64,000 bases of DNA from assembly GCA_027491785.1 (NCBI GenBank), contig JAOZGJ010000101.1:101007-165006 (forward strand), in the 5' to 3' direction. Shown piece after piece: positions 47,674 to 58,030 of this stretch (position 1 is the stretch's first letter; the number at the start of each line of letters is the position of its first letter). The position numbers were made by a program, and so were the translations under genes. A model generated the notes under the pieces. It ran no database searches. It was not told the origin of the DNA and worked only from the letters and a program-made list of their open reading frames with translations. Source of the stretch: Thermoproteota archaeon (GTDB lineage Archaea > Korarchaeota > Korarchaeia > Korarchaeales > Korarchaeaceae).

Positions 47674-48292
47674 CATAGATAAGAATTCCGAGGCGATAGT
47701 TGAAGCCATTTTGAAGATGGCCGAGGATAAAGCGCGTGTCATTACAAGGGAAGCTGAGAGGAGAGCTAGGGAGATTATAGAATCAGCGAGGAGAGAGGCT
47801 GATAGCATAATAAAAGCAAAAAGAGAGCAACTTGAAAGAGAGATGAGGGAGGAGATAGCCAGAAAGAGAAGCGCAGCTGAAGTATTAGCCAATCAGCTCA
47901 TACTGAAAACAAAAACAGAGCTTTTAAATGAACTATTTAGAAGAGTGAATCAGAGGCTCGCAGCCATAGCTGAGGGCCAGGATCCTAATTGGAGCTATGA
48001 GGAGCTTCTGGTCAAGTATTCCATTGAGGGAGCTAATGCCCTAGGAGAGAAGAGGGTATATCTGATGGGAAGGGAGAAGGATAGAAAATTACTGGAGAAA
48101 GTCTCTAGAGAGCTGAACAAGATGAATGTAGAAGCTCTAGTAGATGACATGGCAATGCCGATAACTGGCGGTGTCGTTGTTAGAAATGAGGGAGATACGG
48201 TAAGGTATTATAACACGTTTGATGGAAGATTCAGAGCGTATAGAGAGGCTAAAGAGATAGAAATCATTCAGAGGCTATTTGGGGAGGTGTAA
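47651..48292 (+). CDS. atpE: A-type ATP synthase subunit E
   Basis: Coiled coil plus C-terminal GGVVVRNEGDTVRYYNTFDGRFR. Confidence 0.9.
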   Translation: MSGEEVVSIDKNSEAIVEAILKMAEDKARVITREAERRAREIIESARREADSIIKAKREQLEREMREEIARKRSAAEVLANQLILKTKTELLNELFRRVNQRLAAIAEGQDPNWSYEELLVKYSIEGANALGEKRVYLMGREKDRKLLEKVSRELNKMNVEALVDDMAMPITGGVVVRNEGDTVRYYNTFDGRFRAYREAKEIEIIQRLFGEV

Positions 48293-48294
48293 TT

Positions 48295-50079
48295 TTGTCC
48301 GAGCTTGTTTATGAGAGGGGAGTTATAGTCCACATAAAGGGCCCCGTCGTGGAAGCAGATGGGATGAGAGGGGCTAGGATTAGGGAAGTCGTTTATGTAG
48401 GAGAGGAGAAGCTTATAGGAGAAATTGTCAGGATAGAAGGAAATAGAGCTGTCATACAGGTCTATGAGCCGACAGGAGGAGTAAAATCCGGAGAGCCAGT
48501 TGAGAGAACTGGTGAGCCTCTATCAGCCGAACTAGGTCCTGGCTTATTGGGTTTAGTTCTTGATGGTTTAGGAAGGCCGTTAGAGGTCGTTGCGGAGAAG
48601 GCTGGAGGTCCCTTCATAACTAGAGGCATAAAGGCACCTACTCTCCCAAGAGACAAGAAGTGGCATTGGACACCTAAGGTAAAGGCGGGAGAGGAGGTAA
48701 TAGCAGGAGATGTCCTAGGTACAGTTCCAGAAGGATCTATAACCCATAAGATAATGTTACCTCCCACGATAGAAAAAGCCCGCATTTTAGAAATAAGGTC
48801 TGAAGGAGATTACACCATAGAAGAACCTATAGCTGTAGTGGAGCATATAGGAGGCAAGGAAGAGGTGAAGATGTACCATAAGTGGCCCGTTAGGAATCCA
48901 AGACCCTTCAAGGAAAAGCTGGCCCCCGTTGAATTACTGGTCACAGGACAGAGAGTAATTGATACATTCTTTCCGATAGTGAAAGGAGGTACTTCTGCTG
49001 TACCTGGAGGATTTGGAACGGGGAAGACCGTTACCCTTCATCAGATCTCCAAGTGGGCAGATGCTGATGTCGTCGTTTACGTTGGATGTGGCGAGAGAGG
49101 TAATGAGATGACGGATCTACTTCACACATTCCCTAAACTCGTTGATCCTAAGAGTGGCAGACCCCTTTTAGAGAGAAGCATCCTAATAGCTAATACCAGT
49201 AATATGCCAGTACCAGCTAGAGAAGCGAGCATTTTCATGGGAATAACTTACGCTGAGTATTATAGGGACATGGGACTCAACGTTGTACTTACCGCCGATT
49301 CCACTTCGAGATGGGCTGAGGCTCTGAGGGAATTAAGCTCCAGATTAGAGGAGATCCCCTCTGAGAGAGGATATCCTGCATATCTTCCAGATTATATAGC
49401 ATCTTTCTATGAAAGAGCCGGTAGAATAAAGGTGAAAGGGAATAGGGATGAACTAGGATCAGTAGCTGTAATAGGTGCCGTAAGTCCATCTGGTGGAGAC
49501 TTAAATGAGCCAGTTACTCAGCATACTATGAGATTCGTAGGCGCTTTTTGGGCATTGGATAAAGACCTTGCATTTAAGAGGCATTTTCCATCTATAAACT
49601 GGCTAAGAAGCTTTTCAAAGTACATTAGTGGGCTGAGAGATTGGTGGATAAAGAATTCAGGGCATGATATGATGTCTTATAGGGAGAAGGCCATGGCCCT
49701 ACTCCAAAGATCGTCCAGCCTAGAGGAAGTAGCTAGAGTTGTCGGAGAGGCTGCTCTTTCCGATGAGAACAGATTAGTCCTATTATCTTCGGAATTAATA
49801 AAAGAAGGCTTTCTAGTGCAGAATGCATATCATGAGGTTGATACCTACTGCTCTCCGAAGAAGCAAGCCCTCCTATTGAAGACCTTGTTGGAGTTCTATG
49901 ATAGAGCTAAGCCCATGATCGATGCTGGAGTGCCCATGTCAAGGATCTCTGAAATGAAGTCTTTAGGCAACCTAAGGAGGCTGAAGTTCGTCCCTGAGGA
50001 AAAGTTTGAGGATGCAGTTAAGGAGGCTATCTCTCAGCTGGAGGCTGAGATATCCTCTCTAATTGCGGAGGTGAGGTAA
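48295..50079 (+). CDS. atpA: A-type ATP synthase catalytic subunit A
   Basis: [51 protein letters not shown]. Confidence 0.97.
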   Translation: MSELVYERGVIVHIKGPVVEADGMRGARIREVVYVGEEKLIGEIVRIEGNRAVIQVYEPTGGVKSGEPVERTGEPLSAELGPGLLGLVLDGLGRPLEVVAEKAGGPFITRGIKAPTLPRDKKWHWTPKVKAGEEVIAGDVLGTVPEGSITHKIMLPPTIEKARILEIRSEGDYTIEEPIAVVEHIGGKEEVKMYHKWPVRNPRPFKEKLAPVELLVTGQRVIDTFFPIVKGGTSAVPGGFGTGKTVTLHQISKWADADVVVYVGCGERGNEMTDLLHTFPKLVDPKSGRPLLERSILIANTSNMPVPAREASIFMGITYAEYYRDMGLNVVLTADSTSRWAEALRELSSRLEEIPSERGYPAYLPDYIASFYERAGRIKVKGNRDELGSVAVIGAVSPSGGDLNEPVTQHTMRFVGAFWALDKDLAFKRHFPSINWLRSFSKYISGLRDWWIKNSGHDMMSYREKAMALLQRSSSLEEVARVVGEAALSDENRLVLLSSELIKEGFLVQNAYHEVDTYCSPKKQALLLKTLLEFYDRAKPMIDAGVPMSRISEMKSLGNLRRLKFVPEEKFEDAVKEAISQLEAEISSLIAEVR

Positions 50080-50080
50080 T

Positions 50081-51502
50081 GTGTCTATATACGGTCTTAC
50101 CTATAAGGGTATAGATCAAGTTAAGGGCCCTCTAGTTATAATGAGGGGAGTTCCTGGGGTAGCTTATGAGGAAGTAGTTAGGATATACTCTGAGAGTGGA
50201 AGGGAATGGTTTGGTCAGGTGCTTGAGGCTGGGAGAGATAAAGTAGTAATACAGGTGCTTGGAGATACTGAGGGATTGGATTCCAATGTCATGGTAAAGT
50301 TCACTGGTTCCACACTGAAGATGCCTGTATCTGATGAGATGCTGGGCAGGGTCTTCAATGGTGCCGGTGAGCCTATCGATGGGGGCCCTAAAATCAGAGC
50401 TGATGAGTATAGGGATATTAATGGCGCTCCCATAAACCCAGCTAAGAGGGATTACCCGGATGAGTTCATAGAGACGGGTCTCTCATCTATAGATGGGATG
50501 CTCAGTTTGATTAGAGGACAAAAGCTACCAATATTCTCAGAGTCGGGGCTGCCTCACAATGAAGTTGCCGCTCAGATTGCTAGGCAGGCAGTAGTACCAG
50601 GTAAAGCAGAGAGGTTTTCAATAGTTTTCGCGGCTATTGGTTTGAAGTACGATGATGTCTTATTCTTCAGAAGGCAATTTGAGGAGTTTGGAGCACTTAG
50701 CAGATCGGTATTGTTTTTAAACTTGGCAAATGACCCGGTAATAGAGAGGATCACTACCCCAAGGGTCGCTTTAACTGCAGCGGAGTACTTAGCTTTCGAT
50801 TTAGGTATGGATGTTCTGGTAATAATAACAGATATGACCAATTATTGTGAGGCATTGAGAGAGCTTAGCTCGGCTAGAGAGGAAGTTCCAAGTAGGAAGG
50901 GATACCCTGGATACATGTATAGTGACCTAGCAAGTATCTATGAGAGAGCAGGCAGGATCATAGGCAGGCCTGGATCGATAACGTTTATGCCCATATTAAC
51001 TATGCCTGGAGGTGATTTAACTCATCCGATTCCAGACTTAACAGGTTATATTACGGAGGGTCAGATATTCTTAGATCTAGATCTATACAACAGAGGAATA
51101 TATCCGCCCATAAATGTATTACCTAGCCTCAGTAGGCTGATGAAGGATGGTATAGGACCGGGTAAGACCAGGGAAGATCATAAGGAAGTATCTGATCAAT
51201 TATACGCTGCATACAGCCAAGGTACGAAAGCTAGGGAGCTAGTGCAGATAGTAGGGGAGGCTGGTTTAAGCTCAAGGGAAAAGCTTTATCTCGAATTCGC
51301 TAGGAGATTTGAAAGCGAATTCGTGGCTCAAGGCTTTAGAGAGAGGAGGAACATAGAGGAAACATTGGATATAGCTTGGGATATATTGTCGATCCTGCCA
51401 GAGTCAGAGTTCACAAGGATAAGCGAGAAGACCATAAATAAGTTCCATCCAAAGAAGAGAGCCGAGGCTAGGGTTAAGGGGTCAGAATTAAAGGGTGAAT
51501 GA
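50081..51502 (+). CDS. atpB: A-type ATP synthase subunit B
   Basis: [70 protein letters not shown]. Confidence 0.97.
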   Translation: MSIYGLTYKGIDQVKGPLVIMRGVPGVAYEEVVRIYSESGREWFGQVLEAGRDKVVIQVLGDTEGLDSNVMVKFTGSTLKMPVSDEMLGRVFNGAGEPIDGGPKIRADEYRDINGAPINPAKRDYPDEFIETGLSSIDGMLSLIRGQKLPIFSESGLPHNEVAAQIARQAVVPGKAERFSIVFAAIGLKYDDVLFFRRQFEEFGALSRSVLFLNLANDPVIERITTPRVALTAAEYLAFDLGMDVLVIITDMTNYCEALRELSSAREEVPSRKGYPGYMYSDLASIYERAGRIIGRPGSITFMPILTMPGGDLTHPIPDLTGYITEGQIFLDLDLYNRGIYPPINVLPSLSRLMKDGIGPGKTREDHKEVSDQLYAAYSQGTKARELVQIVGEAGLSSREKLYLEFARRFESEFVAQGFRERRNIEETLDIAWDILSILPESEFTRISEKTINKFHPKKRAEARVKGSELKGE

Positions 51503-52121
51503 GGTGAGTTTCCGCTCTGTGGGGAGGATTCTCCCCACTAAAGGTTTTCTAATAAGGCTAAGGGAGAGGGCCCACCTACTGAGGTCAGGAGTTGATGCCC
51601 TTAAGATGAAAAGAGATCAGCTGGTTAAGGAAAGCCAGAGCCTTCTTCCAGACTTAAAGAAGAGATCAGATATCGAAAGGAAGTTAGAATATGCATATAA
51701 GATGCTTAGGCTTGCTTATGCCGCAGCTGGCCCGGATGAAATGAGAAAGGCGGCCTTACTAACGATGCCCTTGCTGACGGAGATGAAAGTTAGGAGTGTT
51801 ATCGGTGTTGAAATTCCGGAAATAACAACAAGGGAGTTCGGATTAGCGAGTTCTCCCTCACTTAATGCCGTTGTAATAGCTGCTGCGAGAAAGTTTTCAG
51901 AAGCCATAAAAGAAATGATGCCTCTCGTCAACTCCGAAGCCAAATTTGAGAGAATAGCCGAGGCTCTAGCTGATACAATGAGAAAGGTGAATGCTTTGGA
52001 GAAGATAATAATTCCAGATCATGAAGCTGCTATCAAGTATATAGAGGAGGCACTAGAGGAAGACGCCCTTGAAGAGTTCCTTAGGGTGAAGAAGTATAGA
52101 CAAATAAAGAGAGGAGAGTGA
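51495..52121 (+). CDS. atpD: A-type ATP synthase subunit D
   Basis: [30 protein letters not shown]; position in the operon. Confidence 0.93.
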   Translation: MNEVSFRSVGRILPTKGFLIRLRERAHLLRSGVDALKMKRDQLVKESQSLLPDLKKRSDIERKLEYAYKMLRLAYAAAGPDEMRKAALLTMPLLTEMKVRSVIGVEIPEITTREFGLASSPSLNAVVIAAARKFSEAIKEMMPLVNSEAKFERIAEALADTMRKVNALEKIIIPDHEAAIKYIEEALEEDALEEFLRVKKYRQIKRGE

Positions 52122-53164
52122 GCATGTTAAGGGGCGCCAAAGAGAAATATTTAGTAGTTAGGACTCATGGACTTACTTCTCATTTAATAGATCCTAGCGA
52201 AATAAGATCTTGGGTCTTCATAGAGGACGAAAAGGCCCTTTTTGATAAGATATCTGCTACAGAATATGCTGGATTCTTTGAGGGATCAGAGGATCTCTTA
52301 GATGTTGTCAAAATAGAAGAAGCTTCAATAAGAGTAAACTCGATAAGAGCAAGGAGAATAATGTCTCTATCAAGAGGAACGAGGATAGAGGATCTAGTAC
52401 TGGCTTTTATGAGCAAATATGACATAGAAAACCTTAGAAGGATAATTTTCTCATTATTATACGGAAGAAAGGAACAAGAGTTGAGGCTCTTACCGGTCAG
52501 ATTCGGTACTTTGGATATCGATAAGCTATCCAAAGCTCAGAGTTTTGAGAATCTTCTGGATATGATAGAGGATAGAAAGGTTAGCAATATAATCTCCTCG
52601 TGGCTATCAAGCGAGAGGGATGTAGCAGAGCTTGATCTCCTAATGGATAGATATTATTTAGATAAGATGCTCGGACATTTGAAGGAACTAAAAGTAGGTA
52701 AACAATCTCCAGTATACCAATTGGTTTACTCATACACTGAGAATTTCTTCCTTAGGACTATACTGAAGTCAAAGTATCTTCAGATAAACAAAAATATAAT
52801 TTCTAGGGCATTTGCTAAGTTACCCTTTAAAAGAATCTTATCTATATCAGAAAAAGTGGAAGATTTAAATAGCTTTTTAGATGAGCTCGTGAACTTAGCC
52901 CCATATAGATCAGTTTCCATTGAGATAAGGGACGCTATAAAGGATGTAGGTGAGCCCTGGGTTATAGAGCACGTTATAGGAAAGAAGACCTACTTAGATG
53001 CCCTCAGAATATCTCTTAAGGGATCTATGACCATTGCTTACATACTTATGTATCTAATAACATCGGAATGGGAATCTCAGAGTATAAAGACGGTACTGTT
53101 GGGCAGGATGAGTGGTGTAAACCCTGAGATATTATATAATTTACTTTCTCCTCCCACTCAATAA
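52118..53164 (+). CDS. atpC: A-type ATP synthase subunit C (AC39 family)
   Basis: 348-aa helical protein, position after D, DIENLRRIIFSLLYGR. Confidence 0.88.
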   Translation: MSMLRGAKEKYLVVRTHGLTSHLIDPSEIRSWVFIEDEKALFDKISATEYAGFFEGSEDLLDVVKIEEASIRVNSIRARRIMSLSRGTRIEDLVLAFMSKYDIENLRRIIFSLLYGRKEQELRLLPVRFGTLDIDKLSKAQSFENLLDMIEDRKVSNIISSWLSSERDVAELDLLMDRYYLDKMLGHLKELKVGKQSPVYQLVYSYTENFFLRTILKSKYLQINKNIISRAFAKLPFKRILSISEKVEDLNSFLDELVNLAPYRSVSIEIRDAIKDVGEPWVIEHVIGKKTYLDALRISLKGSMTIAYILMYLITSEWESQSIKTVLLGRMSGVNPEILYNLLSPPTQ

Positions 53165-53231
53165 TTAATTTTTATTTTTCATTTTTAAATGCCAAAGAGT
53201 TGTATGATGTAATTGCTTAAAATAGTAAGAG

Positions 53232-53250
53232 GGGGAGTTCTTATCTCCCC
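53232..53250. terminator. Hairpin GGGGAG-TTCTTAT-CTCCCC between convergent ATPase gene blocks
   Basis: 6-bp GC-rich perfect stem between the stops of atpC (+) and atpK (-). Confidence 0.5.
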
Positions 53251-53586
53251 TTATATTATCAGGAATGCCACCAGTAGACCATATACTGCAACTCCTTCAG
53301 CGAGACCTCCCAATATGAGGACCTGAGTGAATGCATTTGGATTTTCGGCTAGTAATGCGCTTCCACCAATAGCAACCCCATATAGACCTATTCCAGCTCC
53401 TATAGTACTGCCTAATACTGCAAGAGCAGCTCCAACATATTTAAGCCCTCCTTCTGCTGGTGCGGCATTTCCTGGTGATGCAGCAGCTACGGTCATTATT
53501 GATAGAGGAAGCAGTAGTAGAGGAAGACCTAGGATTAGGTAAGTGAGCAACTTCTTGGTCTTTAAACTCATCATACGACCACCCAT
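53251..53586 (-). CDS. atpK: A-type ATP synthase membrane rotor subunit K (c)
   Basis: Two TM helices plus leader, GGLKYVGAALAVLGSTIGAGIGLYGVAIGGSA...LILGGLAEGVAVYGLLVAFLII. Confidence 0.92.
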   Translation of the reverse strand: MGGRMMSLKTKKLLTYLILGLPLLLLPLSIMTVAAASPGNAAPAEGGLKYVGAALAVLGSTIGAGIGLYGVAIGGSALLAENPNAFTQVLILGGLAEGVAVYGLLVAFLII

Positions 53587-53653
53587 GATATTCTAGAAAT
53601 CTCTTGGAGACCCCTAGTTGAGGGGATGAGACTAATAAAAAAGTTGTCATTAT

Positions 53654-56062
53654 TCAGGATAGGATCGGACCCAAGAGTTCAGACACTCTCTTAAACTGCC
53701 TACCGGAAGCCCTGTAGAATTTTGTGAAGAACTCGTAGAACGTTAACCTAGTAGCTTGAATGAAGGAGAGCAACCCTTCTAGTCCCATGACCGCTATATT
53801 TACGAATATAAATGATCCCAGAGCAACAGGTGAGAGGAGGAGATTTATATTGCTTAAGCTAAATATCTCTTGGCCAGCTATTAGTTGAGCTGCAAGCACT
53901 CCAAAAACCTCATGTATGACAGCAAATGCAGCAAGCCTCACATATGAAAGCGAATTGCTAAGTAGAGCTAATGTACCTTCTAGGGCTACAGCTATTAGCT
54001 CCGACATACCTTCGCCAATACCATGTCCCTCTCTCACGGATCTATAGATGGGCGAGACCATCGTTATTAGAAGGAATATGCCCATTGAGAGGAACAACGG
54101 ATCCTTCGCTATGAGATTTAATTGAGCTCTATCCCAAGTTACTGCGAGTACTGCACCAAGATACATTATAACCGTTGCTAGGCCTTTATATTCAAATATA
54201 GCAGCAAATAGATCTCCTTCAATGAATTTATTTATTGTATTTACAATGAAACCTACCTCCATCTCCAAGGCTCCAAAGAGCAGCGAAACCACTATAAGCT
54301 GCATTGTATCATGTAACGGGCTTATTATCGGTTTTAGCACTTCTACAAAGAAGAACATTCCATACAGATACCCGAAGAACATTGATGCGATTCCTGAGTA
54401 AATTAGTAGGCCTCCTAGATCTTTCATGCTTCCCCTGAACTTCTTGTAAAGGTAAACACCTAGGAGAAGCGTCGATAAGCCATGTCCCATATCGCCAAAC
54501 ATCATGCCAAACATTAAGGGAAAGAATATCGCAGTGAGGATCGTGGGGTCTAGCTCGTAAATAGACGGCATACCATACAATTTATGAGTTAGTAGTGTGA
54601 TAGGCTTCATTATATTGGGCATCTTGATCTTGGAGGGGGCTTTATCTTCCTTAACCTCCTCAAATTCTACAGCAACATACCTTCCTAGATTATCTCTTAA
54701 GGATTTATCTAACTCATTTCTCCTCTTTTGAGGAACCCATCCAGATATAACTGCTATTTCCTCCCCTACATAGGTCATAGTTCTGAGCTTTTGAACTAGA
54801 GCCTTTGGTTTAAGTTCCAATGCCAACGAAGCGAGAACATGCATTTTACCCTTTATATTAGCGAGGGATTTTTTCAATTCATCTTTCAACCTTAAGACTT
54901 CTTCCTTCTCACTCAAACTCTTTAGTTTCTCTATTTCCTCGCTAAGCTTGCCTCTTTCAGCTATTAATGGTTTAGCATTCTCTATTAACTCAGAAACTCT
55001 CTGTTCAGCTTCTCCAGCTGATACCTCTCTCATAGAAAGTAGAGCGTCTCTCAATTCTATGAATGATTCTCTGACCTTCGTGGCAATTTTCTTGGCAGAA
55101 ACTAAGGCTTCCCTTATACTGATCTCTGATTCCTTCACATTGTCCTCCAATTGAGCTATTTGCTGTGTAATCTTAGCTATTGCTGGTTCTCTTTCTGCTA
55201 GCAATGGAGTCAGCTCTGGAACCTTCTTCATTGAATCCCGCATCTTGCTCCACATGCTCTCCACTGCTTTTAGCTCTGATAGCTTGTCTCTTTTCGTCAT
55301 ATACTCATATATGTCTTTTCTAACACCCTCTAAAGCCTCTATGAGATCGTCCATACCAAGTTTGATTCCCTCTAATTTCTCCCTATCCGGTATATCCTCT
55401 TCTATACCATGTATTTTGGCTTTTATCTCGTTTAATAGCTCAAGAGCGTTCTTTATTATCTCATTCACATCATCTATTGACATAGAGGTATCTAGTGAAG
55501 CGTTAACCAAGGACGATACCCTTAGAAGACCTCTATCCACTTCGAGCAGGACCCTCCCTAGTCTGAGCTTGGCTGGGTTTTCTTCCGTTACTTCAAGAGC
55601 AGCAGCATAATATTCCCTGATTTTCATTTCTAAATCAGAAAGTTTGGATTCTAGTTCCTCGAATCTGCGAATTCTTTCTTTTAACAAGGACTTAGCCTTC
55701 TTAGCCAGCTCTATCTCCTTTTTAATGGAGAGATATTTTCCTACAAGATCATCGAGCTCTGATATAACCTTCTTGTAATCCTCACTTAGAGACGCTCTTT
55801 CTGATTGCGCTTCAGCTAAAATTTCCTCAATGGGAATGCCCGTTAAGGAACTCGCTCTCTCTAGAGCTCTAACTATATTTTCATAAGCCTCCAATTCAGG
55901 TGTTTCAATCCCCTCTGGTGGCTTTACACCAGGTAGTCCCTCGGGAGGCTCTACGTGAACATCATCAAACTCCATTAGAGTCTTGGCCATACTATCTACG
56001 TGCGGTTTCGTTGTGTATGCATAGAACCGGACTACCTTCTCAGGCTTGAGCATGTAGGTCAC
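53654..56062 (-). CDS. atpI: A-type ATP synthase subunit I (a)
   Basis: 802 aa; FFPLMFGMMFGDMGHGLSTLLLG, LSYVRLAAFAVIHEVFG. Confidence 0.95.
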   Translation of the reverse strand: MTYMLKPEKVVRFYAYTTKPHVDSMAKTLMEFDDVHVEPPEGLPGVKPPEGIETPELEAYENIVRALERASSLTGIPIEEILAEAQSERASLSEDYKKVISELDDLVGKYLSIKKEIELAKKAKSLLKERIRRFEELESKLSDLEMKIREYYAAALEVTEENPAKLRLGRVLLEVDRGLLRVSSLVNASLDTSMSIDDVNEIIKNALELLNEIKAKIHGIEEDIPDREKLEGIKLGMDDLIEALEGVRKDIYEYMTKRDKLSELKAVESMWSKMRDSMKKVPELTPLLAEREPAIAKITQQIAQLEDNVKESEISIREALVSAKKIATKVRESFIELRDALLSMREVSAGEAEQRVSELIENAKPLIAERGKLSEEIEKLKSLSEKEEVLRLKDELKKSLANIKGKMHVLASLALELKPKALVQKLRTMTYVGEEIAVISGWVPQKRRNELDKSLRDNLGRYVAVEFEEVKEDKAPSKIKMPNIMKPITLLTHKLYGMPSIYELDPTILTAIFFPLMFGMMFGDMGHGLSTLLLGVYLYKKFRGSMKDLGGLLIYSGIASMFFGYLYGMFFFVEVLKPIISPLHDTMQLIVVSLLFGALEMEVGFIVNTINKFIEGDLFAAIFEYKGLATVIMYLGAVLAVTWDRAQLNLIAKDPLFLSMGIFLLITMVSPIYRSVREGHGIGEGMSELIAVALEGTLALLSNSLSYVRLAAFAVIHEVFGVLAAQLIAGQEIFSLSNINLLLSPVALGSFIFVNIAVMGLEGLLSFIQATRLTFYEFFTKFYRASGRQFKRVSELLGPILS

Positions 56063-56133
56063 CTTTTTTGATGTCCGATAGGTTCACCTCCGTTTATTAA
56101 AAATGATTACATTCATTAATAAGCGAAAGGAAC

Positions 56134-57498
56134 ATGAGACTTCTAATATCTGTAGGTACTAGACCAGAGATCATAAAAATAGCTCCTGTGTATGAAGCTC
56201 TGACTCGAACTAAGGATGCAGAATTGCTTCTAATCCACACAGGACAGCACTACGACTGGGAAATGAGTGATGTATTCTTCTCCGAGCTGGGTATTAGAGA
56301 ACCAGATATTAATCTAGGTATTGGATCAGGAAGCCAAGTTGTACAAACATCCAGCATTATAAAAGAGATCGGGAAGGTCATTAAGAATTATGAGCCTGAA
56401 GCAACAATGGCGGTTGGAGACACTAATTCCGTCTTAGGGACAGCTATAGCATCATCAAAGCTCGATGTACCATTCATACATGTCGAGTCAGGATTAAGGA
56501 GTTATGATTTTACTATGCCAGAAGAGATTAACAGGAGGGTTGCTGACCACCTAGCTTCCCTCAATTTTTCCCCTACTGTCAGATCCTTCTCAAACTTAGC
56601 TGAGGAGGGCTATCCCCCTCTAAGAATCGTACTTAGTGGAAATACCATAGTTGACGTGGTCAAGAAGATGATGGGGACTATACAGAAATCTCCTATCATC
56701 AGGGATCTGGGGATAGATGAAAACGAACCTATCATGACAGTAACCGTACATCGTAGAGAAAACGCAGATTATGAACATAGAATGCTGGGAATAGTGAAAG
56801 CTCTAGAGGAGTTGAGCGAATTAACTATAGTTTGGCCAGTTCACCCCAGAACTCTTAAGAGACTCAAGGAGTTTGATCTACTTGATAAGCTTAAATCGAT
56901 GGAACATTTGGTTGTCACGGAGCCTTTAGGATATATAGAGTTCTTAAAGCTCCTTTCATCTTCGGAGGTAGTCGCTACAGATTCGGGAGGGGTCCAAGAA
57001 GAGGCAGTTACATTAAAGAAACCCTGTGTAATACTTAGAGATAATACTGAAAGGCCTGAGCTAGTGGAAATGGGATTTGGTAGTATTGCAGGTACAAATC
57101 CATCTGCGATAGTCTCAACCGTGAGGGACTTCCTATACAGAGAGGGATTGAAGAGTAAGCTAGAGGAGCTGCCTAATCCCTTTGGTGATGGCAGGGCTGC
57201 GGTACTCATTGTTGAAATGCTGAGGAGGATATGGGATTTGAAAAATTTGAGGCAGGAATCCCCTAGATTTAGAGGGGGATCTCCCCATTACGTATCTATC
57301 AAGGTCTCAGAAAGAATTGAGGGAATGACTGTATCTAGGCTCAAGGAGGTAACTGGTTATGATGTCATAACATTGTATGATGTCATGGGAAGATCTATAG
57401 CCTTCGACCTATCTACTCCACTGGTAAGGGGAGAAATTATCAGGTTGAGAGGGGATCCTTACAACTTCGATAGATTAAGGAAGTTAATTGGGAGGTGA
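56134..57498 (+). CDS. wecB: UDP-N-acetylglucosamine 2-epimerase with C-terminal TrkA-C-like extension
   Basis: GTRPEIIKIAPVYEAL, HTGQHYDWEMSDVFF, VESGLRSYDFTMPEEINRR, TDSGGVQEEAVTLKKPCVILRDNTERPE; extra ~70 aa ERIEGMTVSRLKEVTGYDVITLYDVMGRSIAFDLSTPLVRGEIIRLRGDPYNFDRLRKLIGR. Confidence 0.92.
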   Translation: MRLLISVGTRPEIIKIAPVYEALTRTKDAELLLIHTGQHYDWEMSDVFFSELGIREPDINLGIGSGSQVVQTSSIIKEIGKVIKNYEPEATMAVGDTNSVLGTAIASSKLDVPFIHVESGLRSYDFTMPEEINRRVADHLASLNFSPTVRSFSNLAEEGYPPLRIVLSGNTIVDVVKKMMGTIQKSPIIRDLGIDENEPIMTVTVHRRENADYEHRMLGIVKALEELSELTIVWPVHPRTLKRLKEFDLLDKLKSMEHLVVTEPLGYIEFLKLLSSSEVVATDSGGVQEEAVTLKKPCVILRDNTERPELVEMGFGSIAGTNPSAIVSTVRDFLYREGLKSKLEELPNPFGDGRAAVLIVEMLRRIWDLKNLRQESPRFRGGSPHYVSIKVSERIEGMTVSRLKEVTGYDVITLYDVMGRSIAFDLSTPLVRGEIIRLRGDPYNFDRLRKLIGR

Positions 57499-57743
57499 TT
57501 CTGTTGGATCCCTTAGGGATAATAGGCATCATCTTTATTGTAGCTGGTGTTCTGCTTATCCTCATGGCCCTACTTCTACCCCAAAAAAAGTTTGGGGATT
57601 ATGGCGTTGGAGGTATTATATTAATTGGGCCTATACCCATAATATTTGGTAAAAATTTGAAGACATCTCTCCTTATTATTTTAATAATTGTCTCTCTCCT
57701 GCTGATGATACTAGTAATTGCGATGATGGGTGCATGGCCATGA
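57495..57743 (+). CDS. DUF131-like small integral membrane protein
   Basis: Two TM segments flanking GGIILIGPIPIIFGKN. Confidence 0.75.
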   Translation: MILLDPLGIIGIIFIVAGVLLILMALLLPQKKFGDYGVGGIILIGPIPIIFGKNLKTSLLIILIIVSLLLMILVIAMMGAWP

Positions 57744-58030
57744 GTGAACCTTATGATGAGAAGATAATTGTGAAGGCTTTTCTCCTCTTTTTAGGCGTCT
57801 CCCTCATAATAATGGGCTTCTTTGCCCTCACTTTATCCCAAGTTGCTACCCAAACCACTCGACCCAGTCAAGGAGGGAGCTTTATAGTTATAGTAGGGCC
57901 GTTCATACTAGCGATGGGAAGGAACATTTCTCCTCTTCTTACAGCAATATTGGTGATCATCTCAATAGCTTTTATTCTAATTTTGGTATACCTTTCTAAG
58001 AAATTCATTGGTGGTATTCAATGGGGCTAG
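57734..58030 (+). CDS. DUF131-like small integral membrane protein (paralogue)
   Basis: Two TM segments flanking GGSFIVIVGPFILAMGRN; tandem with the previous gene. Confidence 0.72.
   Translation: MAMSEPYDEKIIVKAFLLFLGVSLIIMGFFALTLSQVATQTTRPSQGGSFIVIVGPFILAMGRNISPLLTAILVIISIAFILILVYLSKKFIGGIQWG

Noticed and set aside
47392-47900. Repetitive EEAKRIIEEA and EREMREE segments as possible DNA repeats
   Set aside because: Normal coiled-coil of ATPase stalk subunits H and E.
54948-55610. Plus-strand Ser/Leu-rich ORFs inside subunit I
   Set aside because: Antisense of a long coiled-coil coding region, typical spurious translation.
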